Below, in pieces: positions 8,212 to 16,870 of a DNA stretch of 64,000 nucleotides (positions are counted from its first letter, which is position 1; each line of letters starts with the position of its first letter). Source of the DNA: Winogradskyella sp. PC-19. Its GTDB lineage: Bacteria; Bacteroidota; Bacteroidia; Flavobacteriales; Flavobacteriaceae. Under the pieces are notes generated by a model. That model was not told where the DNA came from, searched no databases, and was given only the letters and a program-made list of their open reading frames with translations. The stretch lies in the NCBI RefSeq assembly GCF_002163855.1, contig NZ_CP019332.1:1529145-1593144 (forward strand), written 5' to 3'. The translations under genes and the position numbers were made by a program.

Positions 8212-9726
8212 ATGCCAATTCCTATTGTAAATTCTATTGCTTCATGGTTTTTGAAAAAACGTTTTCATCAGATTGAATTGTTTTTAAAATATCCTCACGA
8301 CGTACAAAACGAATTGCTTTTTAGTTTACTGAAAACAGCTAAAGACACCGAAGTCGGAAAAAAATATGACTTTGCTTCTATTAAATCTTACTCCGATTTT
8401 AGCAATAGATTACCAGTTGTAAATTATGAAGGTATACAATCACAGATTGAACGTGCAAGATTAGGAGAAAGCAATATCTTTTGGCCAGGTCAAATTAAAT
8501 CATTCGCTAAATCTAGTGGTACAACTAATGCAAAAAGTAAATTTATTCCTGTAAGTACAGCATCTTTAGAAGACTGTCATTATGCAGCAAGTAAAGATTT
8601 ACTTTGCATGTATTTAAATAATAATCCTGAGTCACAATTATTCACAGGAAAAAGTTTAAGACTTGGTGGAAGTAAAGAATTATATAAAGAAAACGGAACT
8701 GTTTTTGGTGACTTATCAGCCATACTGATTGACAATATGCCGTTCTGGGCAGAATTTAGTAGTACACCAAGCAGCAAAGTATCTTTGATGAGCGAATGGG
8801 AAACCAAAATGCAGGCTATTGTCGATGAAACAATAAATGAAAAGGTTACTAGTCTTGCAGGTGTACCATCTTGGATGTTGGTTTTATTAAATAATATTTT
8901 AGAAGAAACTGGAAAAGACAGTCTTTTTGATATATGGCCTAATCTAGAAGTTTATTTTCATGGCGGCGTAAGTTTTAATCCTTACATCGAGCAATATCGT
9001 GCAATCCTTCCTAAGAAGTCATTTAAATATTATGAGATTTATAATGCTTCCGAAGGTTTTTTTGCCATACAAGACCAAAATTATTCTGGAGACTTATTGT
9101 TAATGTTAGACTATGGCATTTTCTATGAGTTTATACCTATGAGTACTTACGGTACTTCAGAACAAAAAGTGATACCACTTAATGATGTAAAGTTAAATAC
9201 AAATTATGCAGTAATCATTACCACAAATGCAGGACTTTGGCGTTATAAAATTGGGGATACCATTAGATTTGTTAGTATAGATCCATATAGAATAAAAGTT
9301 TCTGGGAGAACAAAACATCATATCAACGCTTTTGGCGAAGAGTTAATTATAGAAAATGCTGAAGATGCTCTAAAGAAAGTCTGTAAGCGAACAGGTGCTG
9401 AAATTGTTGATTATACAGCGGCTCCTATCTTTATGAAAGGAAAAGAAAAAGGTGCTCATGAATGGTTAATAGAATTTAAAAAAGCACCCGAGAATATGGG
9501 TTACTTTTCTGAATTATTTGACAATGCACTGAAGTCTCTAAACTCTGATTACGAAGCCAAACGTTACAACAATATGACTTTGAATAAACCTACTATACAT
9601 CAAGCACGACCAAATCTATTTTATGATTGGCTTAAAGAGAATGACAAACTTGGTGGACAGCACAAGGTGCCAAGGTTATCAAACACTAGAAACTACATTG
9701 ATGAGTTGTTGAACTTAAACTCTTAG
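8212..9726 (+). CDS. GH3-family acyl-acid amido synthetase-like protein
   Basis: From the ATG at 8212 this is a 504-residue protein of the GH3 (auxin-responsive promoter) family, part of the ANL adenylating superfamily. Plant GH3 enzymes adenylate a carboxylic acid and join it to an amino acid; the bacterial substrates are unknown. Visible motifs: the nucleotide-binding loop FAKSSGTTNAKSKFIP (about 98-113), 'LAGVPSWMLVLLN', YEIYNASEGFFAIQ (the Y-x-A-S-E-G motif), 'LWRYKIGDTIRF' and SGRTKHHINAFGEEL. An in-frame TTG at 8182 would add ten residues, but the family N-terminus starts at 'MPIPIVNSIASWFLKKRF', so I take 8212. The gene stands alone; a bidirectional terminator follows about 170 bases later. 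Confidence 0.88.
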   Translation: MPIPIVNSIASWFLKKRFHQIELFLKYPHDVQNELLFSLLKTAKDTEVGKKYDFASIKSYSDFSNRLPVVNYEGIQSQIERARLGESNIFWPGQIKSFAKSSGTTNAKSKFIPVSTASLEDCHYAASKDLLCMYLNNNPESQLFTGKSLRLGGSKELYKENGTVFGDLSAILIDNMPFWAEFSSTPSSKVSLMSEWETKMQAIVDETINEKVTSLAGVPSWMLVLLNNILEETGKDSLFDIWPNLEVYFHGGVSFNPYIEQYRAILPKKSFKYYEIYNASEGFFAIQDQNYSGDLLLMLDYGIFYEFIPMSTYGTSEQKVIPLNDVKLNTNYAVIITTNAGLWRYKIGDTIRFVSIDPYRIKVSGRTKHHINAFGEELIIENAEDALKKVCKRTGAEIVDYTAAPIFMKGKEKGAHEWLIEFKKAPENMGYFSELFDNALKSLNSDYEAKRYNNMTLNKPTIHQARPNLFYDWLKENDKLGGQHKVPRLSNTRNYIDELLNLNS

Positions 9727-9893
9727 TCTTTTATCGAACAAAAATACATCTAGATATCTTATAACGAATAATATAACAATTGGTCTAGAATGATTTGTAA
9801 TTACCGACAGAACAAATACTTTTAAATCAAATTAATAACTGAACCGTTTTTTAGTTTAAACGCATATATGGTATTAATTAATCCACAACATTA

Positions 9894-9921
9894 AAAAACC
9901 CATGAGCTATCATGGGTTTTT
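9894..9921 (-). terminator. Terminator between the convergent GH3 and clpX genes
   Basis: AAAAACCCATGA (9894-9905), loop GCTA, TCATGGGTTTTT (9910-9921). It has an A tract on one side and a T tract on the other, so it can work in both directions. It lies 21 bases beyond the clpX stop and is probably its main terminator. Confidence 0.88.
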
Positions 9922-9942
9922 CTTTTTTTATGTTTAATCTAT

Positions 9943-11175
9943 TTAAGAAACTGCTTTTAGTTTCTTTAATGTAGACTTAGAGAGTTTCTCTTCGGCGTAA
10001 GCTTTAGTCACATTTAATTTAGTTTCGTCCGAACCTGGTAAATGAAACATTGCATCCGTTAGGATTTCCTCACAAAGTGAACGTAGTCCTCGTGCACCAA
10101 GCTTGTATTCTATAGCTTTATTTACAATAAACTCTAAAGCGCCATCAGTGATATTTAACTCAACCTCATCCATACCAAACAGCTTTTTATATTGTTTTAT
10201 TATAGCGTTTTTTGGCTCTGTTAAAATAGCTCTTAATGTTTTAGCATCTAATGGATCCATGTGTGTCAAAACAGGCAATCTTCCTATAATCTCAGGTATT
10301 AAGCCAAAATCTTTCAAATCTTTTGGTATGATATATTGTAGTACATTATCGTTATCTACATTGTCATCAGAATTGATAGAGCTATATCCTATAGCTTGCA
10401 TGTTCAAACGCTTTGTAATAACACGCTCAATACCATCGAAAGCACCACCAGCTATAAACAATATATGTTCAGTATTAACTTCAATAAATTTTTGATCCGG
10501 ATGCTTACGACCTCCTTTTGGTGGTACATTTACAACTGTTCCTTCTAATAGTTTTAATAATGCTTGTTGAACACCTTCACCAGATACATCTCTAGTTATT
10601 GATGGGTTATCGCTTTTACGAGCTATCTTATCAATTTCATCAATAAATACAATACCTTTTTCTGCTTTTTCTAAATTATAGTCAGCAGCTTGTAAGAGAC
10701 GTGTTAAAATACTTTCGACATCTTCACCAACATATCCAGCTTCAGTCAATACAGTCGCATCAACTATTGCTAAAGGCACATTGAGCATACGCGCAACAGT
10801 TTTAGCCATTAAAGTTTTTCCTGTACCGGTTTGCCCAACCATTATAATATTACTCTTTTGAATCTCTATATCATCATCTGTTGGAGGCTGTAATAATCGC
10901 TTGTAGTGGTTGTATACTGCTACAGACATTACACGTTTGGTATATTCTTGACCAATTATATACTCATCTAAAAAGGCTTTAATTTCTTTTGGCTTTTTTA
11001 GCATTAACTCTGCACTAAGGTCAGCGTTTGTACCTTGCTTAGATTCTTCGATGACTATACCATTTGCTTGTGTGATACAACGGTCACATATGTGAGCGTC
11101 TAATCCTGCAATAAGCAAATTAGTTTCTGGCTTTTTCCTACCACAAAATGAACATTCTAATTCTTCCTTTGCCAT
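9943..11175 (-). CDS. clpX: ATP-dependent Clp protease ATP-binding subunit ClpX
   Basis: 410 residues. An N-terminal zinc-binding domain holds four cysteines (8, 11, 30, 33) that bind substrates and adaptors. The AAA+ core has Walker A GQTGTGKT near 115-122, Walker B '[11 protein letters not shown]', and the ClpX-specific pore and IGF-loop regions. ClpX unfolds tagged proteins and feeds them to ClpP in the cytoplasm. It follows clpP by 53 bases on the same strand, with tig upstream, the classical tig-clpP-clpX order. It is full length with all motifs intact. A terminator follows at 9894-9921. Confidence 0.98.
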   Translation of the reverse strand: MAKEELECSFCGRKKPETNLLIAGLDAHICDRCITQANGIVIEESKQGTNADLSAELMLKKPKEIKAFLDEYIIGQEYTKRVMSVAVYNHYKRLLQPPTDDDIEIQKSNIIMVGQTGTGKTLMAKTVARMLNVPLAIVDATVLTEAGYVGEDVESILTRLLQAADYNLEKAEKGIVFIDEIDKIARKSDNPSITRDVSGEGVQQALLKLLEGTVVNVPPKGGRKHPDQKFIEVNTEHILFIAGGAFDGIERVITKRLNMQAIGYSSINSDDNVDNDNVLQYIIPKDLKDFGLIPEIIGRLPVLTHMDPLDAKTLRAILTEPKNAIIKQYKKLFGMDEVELNITDGALEFIVNKAIEYKLGARGLRSLCEEILTDAMFHLPGSDETKLNVTKAYAEEKLSKSTLKKLKAVS

Positions 11176-11228
11176 AATCTTATATTTCTAAGTTTAGTTT
11201 AGAAACGTTTAGTCGTTATTAATCTATT

Positions 11229-11903
11229 TTACTTTCTACCTAATACCTCATCAATCATTCCATACTCTAAAGCTTCAGAAGATGTCATCCAATAATCACG
11301 GTCAGAATCTTTTTCTACTTGCTCGTATGACTTACCTGAATGGTTAGAAATAATATCGTACAATTCTTTTTTGACTTTTAAAGTTTCACGCACTGCAATT
11401 TCCATATCAGAAACCTGACCTTGAGTACCACTCATTGGTTGATGAATCATAACTCTTGAATGTTTTAATGCAGAACGTTTACCATCTTGACCAGCACATA
11501 ATAATACTGCTGCCATCGATGCTGCGATACCTGTACATATAGTTGCAACATCTGGTTTTATAAACTGCATAGTATCATAAATACCTAAACCTGCATATAC
11601 AGAACCACCTGGTGAGTTAATATAAATCTGAACATCTTTATTAGCATCTACGCTTTGTAAGAATAATAATTGTGCTTGAATAATATTTGCTACTTGGTCG
11701 TTAACACCAGTACCCAAAAAGATGATACGATCCATCATTAATCGTGAAAAAACATCAAAAATGGCGATGTTCATCTGACGTTCTTCTATAATATTAGGCG
11801 TTAGATTGGTAGGGTACATACTCTCAATAATCTTGCCGTAGTAGTTGCTGTTTATACCCTGATCTTTGGTTGCAAATTTTTCAAATTCTTTTCCGAAATC
11901 CAT
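11229..11903 (-). CDS. clpP: ATP-dependent Clp protease proteolytic subunit ClpP
   Basis: 224 residues, a serine protease that forms the tetradecameric chamber of ClpXP. The catalytic triad is Ser129 (in GIAASMAAV), His154 (in VMIHQPMSG) and Asp203 (in DRDYWM). Their spacing equals that of E. coli ClpP (97/122/171) with a constant 32-residue offset. 'INSPGGSVYAGLGIYDTM' is the conserved substrate-strand region. The N-terminal extension of about 30 residues resembles the processed propeptide of other ClpPs. It lies between tig and clpX on the same strand. An imperfect hairpin sits in the 88-base gap after tig. Confidence 0.98.
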   Translation of the reverse strand: MDFGKEFEKFATKDQGINSNYYGKIIESMYPTNLTPNIIEERQMNIAIFDVFSRLMMDRIIFLGTGVNDQVANIIQAQLLFLQSVDANKDVQIYINSPGGSVYAGLGIYDTMQFIKPDVATICTGIAASMAAVLLCAGQDGKRSALKHSRVMIHQPMSGTQGQVSDMEIAVRETLKVKKELYDIISNHSGKSYEQVEKDSDRDYWMTSSEALEYGMIDEVLGRK

Positions 11904-11934
11904 ATTGTATATTCTGTTTGTCGTTAAAATTAAT

Positions 11935-11964
11935 AAGGCGTAAAATCCAGAGATTTCACGCCTT
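11935..11964 (-). promoter_or_regulatory. Imperfect hairpin between tig and clpP
   Basis: AAGGCGTAAAATC (11935-11947) pairs with GATTTCACGCCTT (11952-11964) over 13 positions with one mismatch. On the minus strand it is followed by TTATTAATTTTAAC, a weak T tract, so it could be a leaky terminator or attenuator that lowers clpPX expression relative to tig. Confidence 0.5.
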
Positions 11965-11991
11965 AAAGATACAATTTATATTGCTAAATGA

Positions 11992-13314
11992 TTAACTGTA
12001 AAATTCTTTTACAAAATCATCGTAAGTAATCTCTTTTGTTTTAAGATTAGCTTCTGTTTTATATAATTCTAAAAGCTTTTGACTCATCAATTGCTCGTTT
12101 AGTCGCTTTACCTCATCTTGGTTAGATAAAATACGTGCTGCAATATCTTCGAGCTCTTTTTCTGAAGGGTTCATTTGACCAAATTGAGCCATCTGACCTT
12201 TAATCATTTGCATTGCAAAAGACTTTAACTCCTCAAACTGTACTTGAAGATTATGTTCTGTAATTAATCTGCCTTCTATTAACTGATAGCGCATGCTTTT
12301 TTCAGACTTTTCGTATTCTTCTTTAGCTTGTTCTTCAGTCATTTCTTCTTCACCTGCAGTTTGCATCCATTTCTGTAAAAATTCTGCTGGTAAATCAAAC
12401 TTAGTAGTGTCTATTAAATACTCAGTAACATCGTTTAAAAACTTTTGATCTCCTTGCTGAGCAAATTGCTTTTCAGAGTCTTCCTTGATTTTTTCTTTAA
12501 GTTCAGTTACAGATGTTACAACATCTTTACCGAATAACTTATCAAATAACTCTTGGTCTAAATCTGCCAATTCGCGTTCATTAATCTCAGAAACTTCAAA
12601 AGTAACTTCTACATTTAAATCATGGGCGTCATCATGAGACACTTTTAAGAATGTCATTAAATCGTGAGCATCGTTGAATAAGTTTTTTGTTTTGACAGTA
12701 ATAACATCACCTACTTTGGCTCCTACAAACTTTTTAAGATTTGTTTTTCCTTTTATTTTACTCACTTCAAAAGTTGCTACATTGTCTATACCAGCATCTT
12801 CATTTGTAAACTTTCCTGTAATCTCAGAATTTTCAGTGATTTCGTTTTGAGAAACGATTTTACCATATTGTTTCTGGATGTGCTTGATTTGGTTATCAAT
12901 CATTTTATCATCCGCTACAATCTTATATTGTGTGATAGCTTTCTTCCCTTTTAACTTTACTTCAAATTGAGGTGCTAAACCTAATTCGAACTCAAAAGAA
13001 AAGTCATCAGAATTCCAATCTAAATCATCTTGCGCTTTTGGTAATGGATTACCTAAAACATCTAATTTTTCTTCTACCAAATACTTACCAAGCGCATCTT
13101 GTATTAACTTATTTACTTCATCTACTAACACAGCTTGACCGTATTGTTTTTTTACCATTCCCATTGGTACATGACCTTTTCTGAAACCAGGAATGTTAGC
13201 CGTTTTACGGTAATCTGATAAGATTTTTTCTACTTTGTCGCTATAATCTGCTTTAGCGATATCTACTTTTACAACTGCGTTTAACGCATCGATGTTTTCT
13301 CTTGTAATATTCAT
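11992..13314 (-). CDS. tig: Trigger factor (ribosome-associated chaperone)
   Basis: 440 residues from the ATG at 13314. The N-terminal ribosome-binding domain has the signature-like GFRKGHVPMGMVKKQYG (G-F-R-x-G-x-x-P). A weakly conserved peptidyl-prolyl isomerase-like region follows (about 150-245), then the long helical C-terminal chaperone domain with 'FDLPAEFLQKWM'. Trigger factor binds nascent chains at the ribosome exit. The open frame continues upstream to 13500, but that stretch overlaps the next gene and reads as non-family sequence, while MNITRENIDALNA matches the family start. It heads the tig-clpP-clpX cluster and has its own promoter box. Confidence 0.95.
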   Translation of the reverse strand: MNITRENIDALNAVVKVDIAKADYSDKVEKILSDYRKTANIPGFRKGHVPMGMVKKQYGQAVLVDEVNKLIQDALGKYLVEEKLDVLGNPLPKAQDDLDWNSDDFSFEFELGLAPQFEVKLKGKKAITQYKIVADDKMIDNQIKHIQKQYGKIVSQNEITENSEITGKFTNEDAGIDNVATFEVSKIKGKTNLKKFVGAKVGDVITVKTKNLFNDAHDLMTFLKVSHDDAHDLNVEVTFEVSEINERELADLDQELFDKLFGKDVVTSVTELKEKIKEDSEKQFAQQGDQKFLNDVTEYLIDTTKFDLPAEFLQKWMQTAGEEEMTEEQAKEEYEKSEKSMRYQLIEGRLITEHNLQVQFEELKSFAMQMIKGQMAQFGQMNPSEKELEDIAARILSNQDEVKRLNEQLMSQKLLELYKTEANLKTKEITYDDFVKEFYS

Positions 13315-13339
13315 TGTAATACAATCTAAAATTGGGCTG

Positions 13340-13347
13340 CAAAAGTA
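13340..13347 (-). promoter_or_regulatory. Predicted tig promoter (-7 box)
   Basis: On the minus strand this reads TACTTTTG, an exact TAnnTTTG match. TTG candidates for the -33 element lie at 13365-13367 and 13368-13370 (17-20 bases upstream). Transcription would start near 13334, about 20 bases before the ATG at 13314. This supports 13314 as the true tig start. Confidence 0.65.
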
Positions 13348-13390
13348 CATATTTTTTCGCAACCCAACAATAGTTTTAAGATGTTGATTT

Positions 13391-13741
13391 TTAGTTTGTT
13401 TTCTTCTCTTTAAAGAACGAATACAATATAGATTGAAGAATAGATAATAGAATACTAAAAAGTACTGCTGTCCAAATACCATTGACAGCAAATCCATCAA
13501 TTAATTTGTCTGCTAACAAAATAATCAACGCGTTAATTATAAGAAGAAATAATCCCAATGTTAGTATTGTTACAGGTAGAGTAAGTATTATGAGTATTGG
13601 CTTGACTAAAACATTTAATATTGAAAGTACTATTGCTACAATTACTGCTCCCAAATATCCATCTACTGCTACACCGTTAAGAAAATGAGCTAAAATAAAA
13701 ACTGCAAAGGCGTTAACTAACAAACGGACGACTAGATTCAT
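13391..13741 (-). CDS. Phage-holin-family-like four-helix membrane protein
   Basis: 116 residues, almost entirely hydrophobic, with four membrane segments and the recurring pattern 'NVLVKPILIILTLPVTILTLGLFLLIINA'. This matches the 'membrane protein of unknown function / 4-TMS phage holin' family found in chromosomes of many bacteria, usually away from prophages. No phage genes are nearby, so a lysis role is unlikely. It lies between tig and a methyltransferase gene on the same strand. The family call is good; the cellular function is unknown. Confidence 0.82.
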   Translation of the reverse strand: MNLVVRLLVNAFAVFILAHFLNGVAVDGYLGAVIVAIVLSILNVLVKPILIILTLPVTILTLGLFLLIINALIILLADKLIDGFAVNGIWTAVLFSILLSILQSILYSFFKEKKTN

Positions 13742-13768
13742 GATTATAAAATTTTAGATAATATAAAG

Positions 13769-14629
13769 TTACGCTTTTTTAAACACCAAAATATCCTGAT
13801 ATTCTATTTTGCTATTGTCTGCGTTCTGTCCTTTCCAATATCCATCTACAATAGTTACAAGCTCAAGGTTAGATTGCTGTAACATTTGCTTAATTTTAGT
13901 TTTATGAATGGCAATGTTTCCTGATTTTACATCTTCATTCATTAATCTGTAGTCGTCTTTTTTATAAGGAAAACCAAAATCTTTAAGATTTGCAATATGT
14001 GTTTCATCCGTTTCATCATAAAAGAAAAAGGTTGAAAAGCATTGTCCTCCATGCTTTAAAATACGATATATTTCATGAAAATAATGCTGAATCTCTTCAA
14101 TTTGCATATGCGTAAAAAGCGATACAGAAAACACTTTTGAAAATGATAAATCTTCATAAGGAAACTGAAATTCAGTTGCTTTTAATTCTGAAGTATTATA
14201 CAAATCGTTAAAGATTGGTACGTATTTGAAATTAAAATTTGAAAAATCTTTACCTAAGCCGTTATTACACCAATCTACGCCTTGTTTTACAACGTCAAAT
14301 CCGTCATAAGAGCCATTTTCATTTAAATAAGAAGACAGTGCAATTGCTGACCTACCAACACCACTTCCTATATCTAAAACATTATCATCTGGTTGCAAGT
14401 CTATGTGATTTTTTAAATGCTCTAAGTGGAGTATCCCTTGCTTTAGATATTCAGTTGCACTCGCTGGAGAGCCTGTATAGATTTGTCCTCGAGATGGTAC
14501 ATACTTATGGGTATTACCTAAAAGTCTGTCTTTTAAATCGATTGGCAAATAATACAACCTGCGTATTTGAAAGCGTTGATTTGATGACAAACCGTACCAA
14601 AAATCTCTCAAAAATTGCGTTTTTTTCAT
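13769..14629 (-). CDS. Class I SAM-dependent methyltransferase
   Basis: 286 residues. The SAM-binding motif I is VLDIGSGVGRSAIALSSYL (about 85-103), followed by the acidic 'YDGFDVVKQGVDWC' (motif II). Later comes 'FSKVFSVSLFTHMQIEEI', then the post-motif helix 'IYRILKHGGQCFSTFFF', typical of Methyltransf_11/25-type enzymes. The N-terminal 60 residues are basic and aromatic and look like a cap region. The acceptor is unknown. The gene is 12 bases downstream of the alpha/beta hydrolase gene and probably forms an operon with it and pdxJ. Confidence 0.82.
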   Translation of the reverse strand: MKKTQFLRDFWYGLSSNQRFQIRRLYYLPIDLKDRLLGNTHKYVPSRGQIYTGSPASATEYLKQGILHLEHLKNHIDLQPDDNVLDIGSGVGRSAIALSSYLNENGSYDGFDVVKQGVDWCNNGLGKDFSNFNFKYVPIFNDLYNTSELKATEFQFPYEDLSFSKVFSVSLFTHMQIEEIQHYFHEIYRILKHGGQCFSTFFFYDETDETHIANLKDFGFPYKKDDYRLMNEDVKSGNIAIHKTKIKQMLQQSNLELVTIVDGYWKGQNADNSKIEYQDILVFKKA

Positions 14630-14641
14630 AACACCTGCAAT

Positions 14642-15409
14642 TTATAGATTTATAAACTGAACTACAGCATCATAAAAATCTTTTGGATTTTCGGCATGCA
14701 GCCAATGTCCTGCATTTGATATTGTTTGAATTTCCGCATCTGTAAAATGGCGATGAATTATTCCTTCATCTGTTGGTCCTATATATTCAGACTTGTCACC
14801 TCGAAGAAATAATGTTGGCTTTGAAAACACACTATGGCTTGATAGTGCTTCTCCAACTTCGGACACATGCTCTTTTAAAACCGGTAGATTAATCCTTAAA
14901 CCTAATTGTCCTTTTTCTACCCAATACAAATTTTTTAACAAGAACATTCTTGTTCCAGCATCTGCTACATAATTAGCTAAAGCTTTATCTGCATCACCAC
15001 GTTTTTTTAGTATTGAAAAATCTAAATTTGATAAACCTTCTAAAATAGCATCATGATGAACCGGATAATATCTTGGAGAGATATCTGCAACAATTAGTCG
15101 ATTAACATATTCAGGATATTTGGTTGCAAAGTTCATCGCCGTTTTTCCACCCATCGAATGTCCTAAAAGAATTATATCTTCAAGATTATGAGTTTCGCAA
15201 TAGATTTTTAAATCCTGAGCCAAAATATCGTAATCAAAATCTTCAGAATGAAAACTTCGCCCATGATTTCGCTGATCCACCAAATGTATCTGAAAACCAA
15301 GCTCTGAAAATTGTCGCCCAAGTGTTTTCCAGTTATCACCCATTCCTAAAAATCCGTGAAGGATTATAAATGGCTTTCCTTCTCCAAAAATATTACTATG
15401 TAAAATCAT
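14642..15409 (-). CDS. Alpha/beta-fold hydrolase (YbfF-like esterase)
   Basis: 255 residues. The oxyanion region is ILHGFLGMGDNWKTLG (about 17-32). The nucleophile elbow LLGHSMGGKTAMNFA carries the catalytic Ser. An acid residue is expected in 'RGDKSEYIG', and the catalytic His lies in NAGHWLHAENP near 235. The order and the 'VDQRNHGRS' stretch match the YbfF / mitochondrial ABHD11-like esterases. The substrate is unknown. Its ATG overlaps the end of pdxJ by 4 bases (ATGA type), implying translational coupling. Confidence 0.85.
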   Translation of the reverse strand: MILHSNIFGEGKPFIILHGFLGMGDNWKTLGRQFSELGFQIHLVDQRNHGRSFHSEDFDYDILAQDLKIYCETHNLEDIILLGHSMGGKTAMNFATKYPEYVNRLIVADISPRYYPVHHDAILEGLSNLDFSILKKRGDADKALANYVADAGTRMFLLKNLYWVEKGQLGLRINLPVLKEHVSEVGEALSSHSVFSKPTLFLRGDKSEYIGPTDEGIIHRHFTDAEIQTISNAGHWLHAENPKDFYDAVVQFINL

Positions 15410-16119
15410 GATAGCCGATGTAAGTACATTTGTATTACATTTTCAACACCTAGATAAAGACTTTCCGAGATTAAAGCATGACCAATTGAGACCTCTAATA
15501 ATCTTTCAATATTTTCTTTAAAAAATTTGATATTGTCTAATGATAGGTCATGACCAGCATTGACTCCTAAATCTAGTTTATTTGCTAGTATTGCACATTC
15601 TGAGTATGGTTTTATTGCGTCTTTATTACCTAATCCGTATTGATGTGCAAAAGCTTCAGTATATAACTCAATTCTATCTGTACCAGTTTCTTTAGCACCT
15701 TCAATTTGTTTTAAATCTGGGTCAACAAAAATAGATGTCCTTATGTTATTTCGTTTAAATTCAGTGATAACTTCGACTAAAAAATCTTTGTGTTTTAAAG
15801 TGTCCCAACCCGCATTTGATGTAATTGCATCTACACTATCTGGCACTAAAGTCACCTGTGTTGGCTTTGTTTCTAAAACTAAATCTATAAATTTTGGAAT
15901 CGGATTTCCTTCAATATTATATTCAGTATAAACTACAGGCTTTAAATCTCGAGCATCTTGGTAGCGTATATGGCGTTCGTCTGGTCTGGGATGAATAGTC
16001 ACACCTTCGGCACCGAAACGTTGTACATCTTTTGCAAACTGAACCACATTAGGCATATCGCCACCTCTACTATTTCTGAGCGTTGCAATTTTATTAATGT
16101 TGACACTAAGTTTTGTCAT
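15406..16119 (-). CDS. pdxJ: Pyridoxine 5'-phosphate synthase PdxJ
   Basis: 237 residues, a TIM barrel that condenses 1-deoxyxylulose 5-phosphate with 3-amino-2-oxopropyl phosphate in the DXP-dependent vitamin B6 pathway. The start 'LSVNINKIATLRNSRGGDMPNVVQFA' and 'GVTIHPRPDERHI' (His, Arg and Asp of the active site) are diagnostic, as are 'DLGVNAGHDLSLDNI' and 'EVSIGHALISESL' near the C-terminus. It is full length. It is the first gene of a minus-strand run with the hydrolase and methyltransferase, and divergent from the CBS-domain gene. Confidence 0.97.
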   Translation of the reverse strand: MTKLSVNINKIATLRNSRGGDMPNVVQFAKDVQRFGAEGVTIHPRPDERHIRYQDARDLKPVVYTEYNIEGNPIPKFIDLVLETKPTQVTLVPDSVDAITSNAGWDTLKHKDFLVEVITEFKRNNIRTSIFVDPDLKQIEGAKETGTDRIELYTEAFAHQYGLGNKDAIKPYSECAILANKLDLGVNAGHDLSLDNIKFFKENIERLLEVSIGHALISESLYLGVENVIQMYLHRLS

Positions 16120-16138
16120 TTCTATCTGATTTTAAAGA

Positions 16139-16146
16139 CAAAAATA
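16139..16146 (-). promoter_or_regulatory. Predicted pdxJ -7 box
   Basis: The minus strand reads TATTTTTG, an exact TAnnTTTG match ending 19 bases before the pdxJ ATG. This predicts a leader of about 15 bases. No convincing -33 element was seen. Confidence 0.5.
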
Positions 16147-16210
16147 CGAAGTAGAAGACGCTTTTTATGGTTATTTTTAATTAATTTGCATACTCTTATA
16201 GAAACGATTT

Positions 16211-16867
16211 ATGCAGTTACAGAGTTACATAATTAACGATATAAAGCCGCTGAACATCAATGACACTATTGGTGATTTACAGCAACTCTTTAATCAATTA
16301 ACATATTCTCATATACCCATTGAAAAAGAAGGTATTTATATTGGTTGTATACCTGAAACCGACGCGCATTGCTTTGAAGCAAAAAAACTAATCTCTGATT
16401 GTAGCTACACTGCTGAGGGTTTCTTTGTCCGTAATTCGACAAATTGGCTAGATGTACTTGAAGCCTTTGCTCAAAATAATAGTAATATTATGCCTGTTCT
16501 AAGTGCCGAAAATAAATATTTAGGATACTATGAGCTCAATGATATTATCCACTTATTCAACGAAACACCATTCTTTTCAGAACCCGGAGGTATTTTAATT
16601 GTTGAAAAGGGTATACAAGATTATTCTTTTAGTGAGATAAGCCAAATTGTAGAGTCAAATGACGCCAAATTATTAGGTGCATTTATCTCTAAAATTGAAA
16701 ATGATGTGGCGCAAATCACATTAAAAATTGGTAATACAAGCCTTAATGACGTCACACAAACCTTTAGACGTTACAGCTATAATATCATTGCTGGCCATGA
16801 GGACGATAATTATATAAAAAGCTTAAAAGACCGCTCAAAATATTTAGACAAATACTTAAATATTTAA
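16211..16867 (+). CDS. CBS-domain protein with a C-terminal ACT-like region
   Basis: 218 residues. The first 120 form a CBS pair: 'DIKPLNINDTIGDLQQLF' and 'THWLDVLEAFAQNNSNIMPVL'-type repeats, each ending in a 'Y-I-G / Y-L-G-Y' strand (positions about 10-60 and 70-120). CBS pairs usually bind adenosine nucleotides and act as energy sensors. Residues 125-200 ('GGILIVEKGIQDYSFSEISQIVES...') look like an ACT-type small-molecule domain. No catalytic domain is present, so it is probably a regulatory protein. It lies 3 bases before nadK on the same strand, suggesting a role tied to NAD(P) or nucleotide state; that link is inference. Confidence 0.8.
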   Translation: MQLQSYIINDIKPLNINDTIGDLQQLFNQLTYSHIPIEKEGIYIGCIPETDAHCFEAKKLISDCSYTAEGFFVRNSTNWLDVLEAFAQNNSNIMPVLSAENKYLGYYELNDIIHLFNETPFFSEPGGILIVEKGIQDYSFSEISQIVESNDAKLLGAFISKIENDVAQITLKIGNTSLNDVTQTFRRYSYNIIAGHEDDNYIKSLKDRSKYLDKYLNI

Positions 16868-16870
16868 GTT

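Noticed and set aside
13315-13500. N-terminal extension of trigger factor
   Set aside because: It overlaps the holin-like gene in another frame and crosses the predicted tig promoter; the family start is at 13314.
13391-13741. Prophage remnant suggested by the 'holin' label
   Set aside because: No other phage gene, integrase or attachment site is nearby, and this family is a common chromosomal membrane protein.
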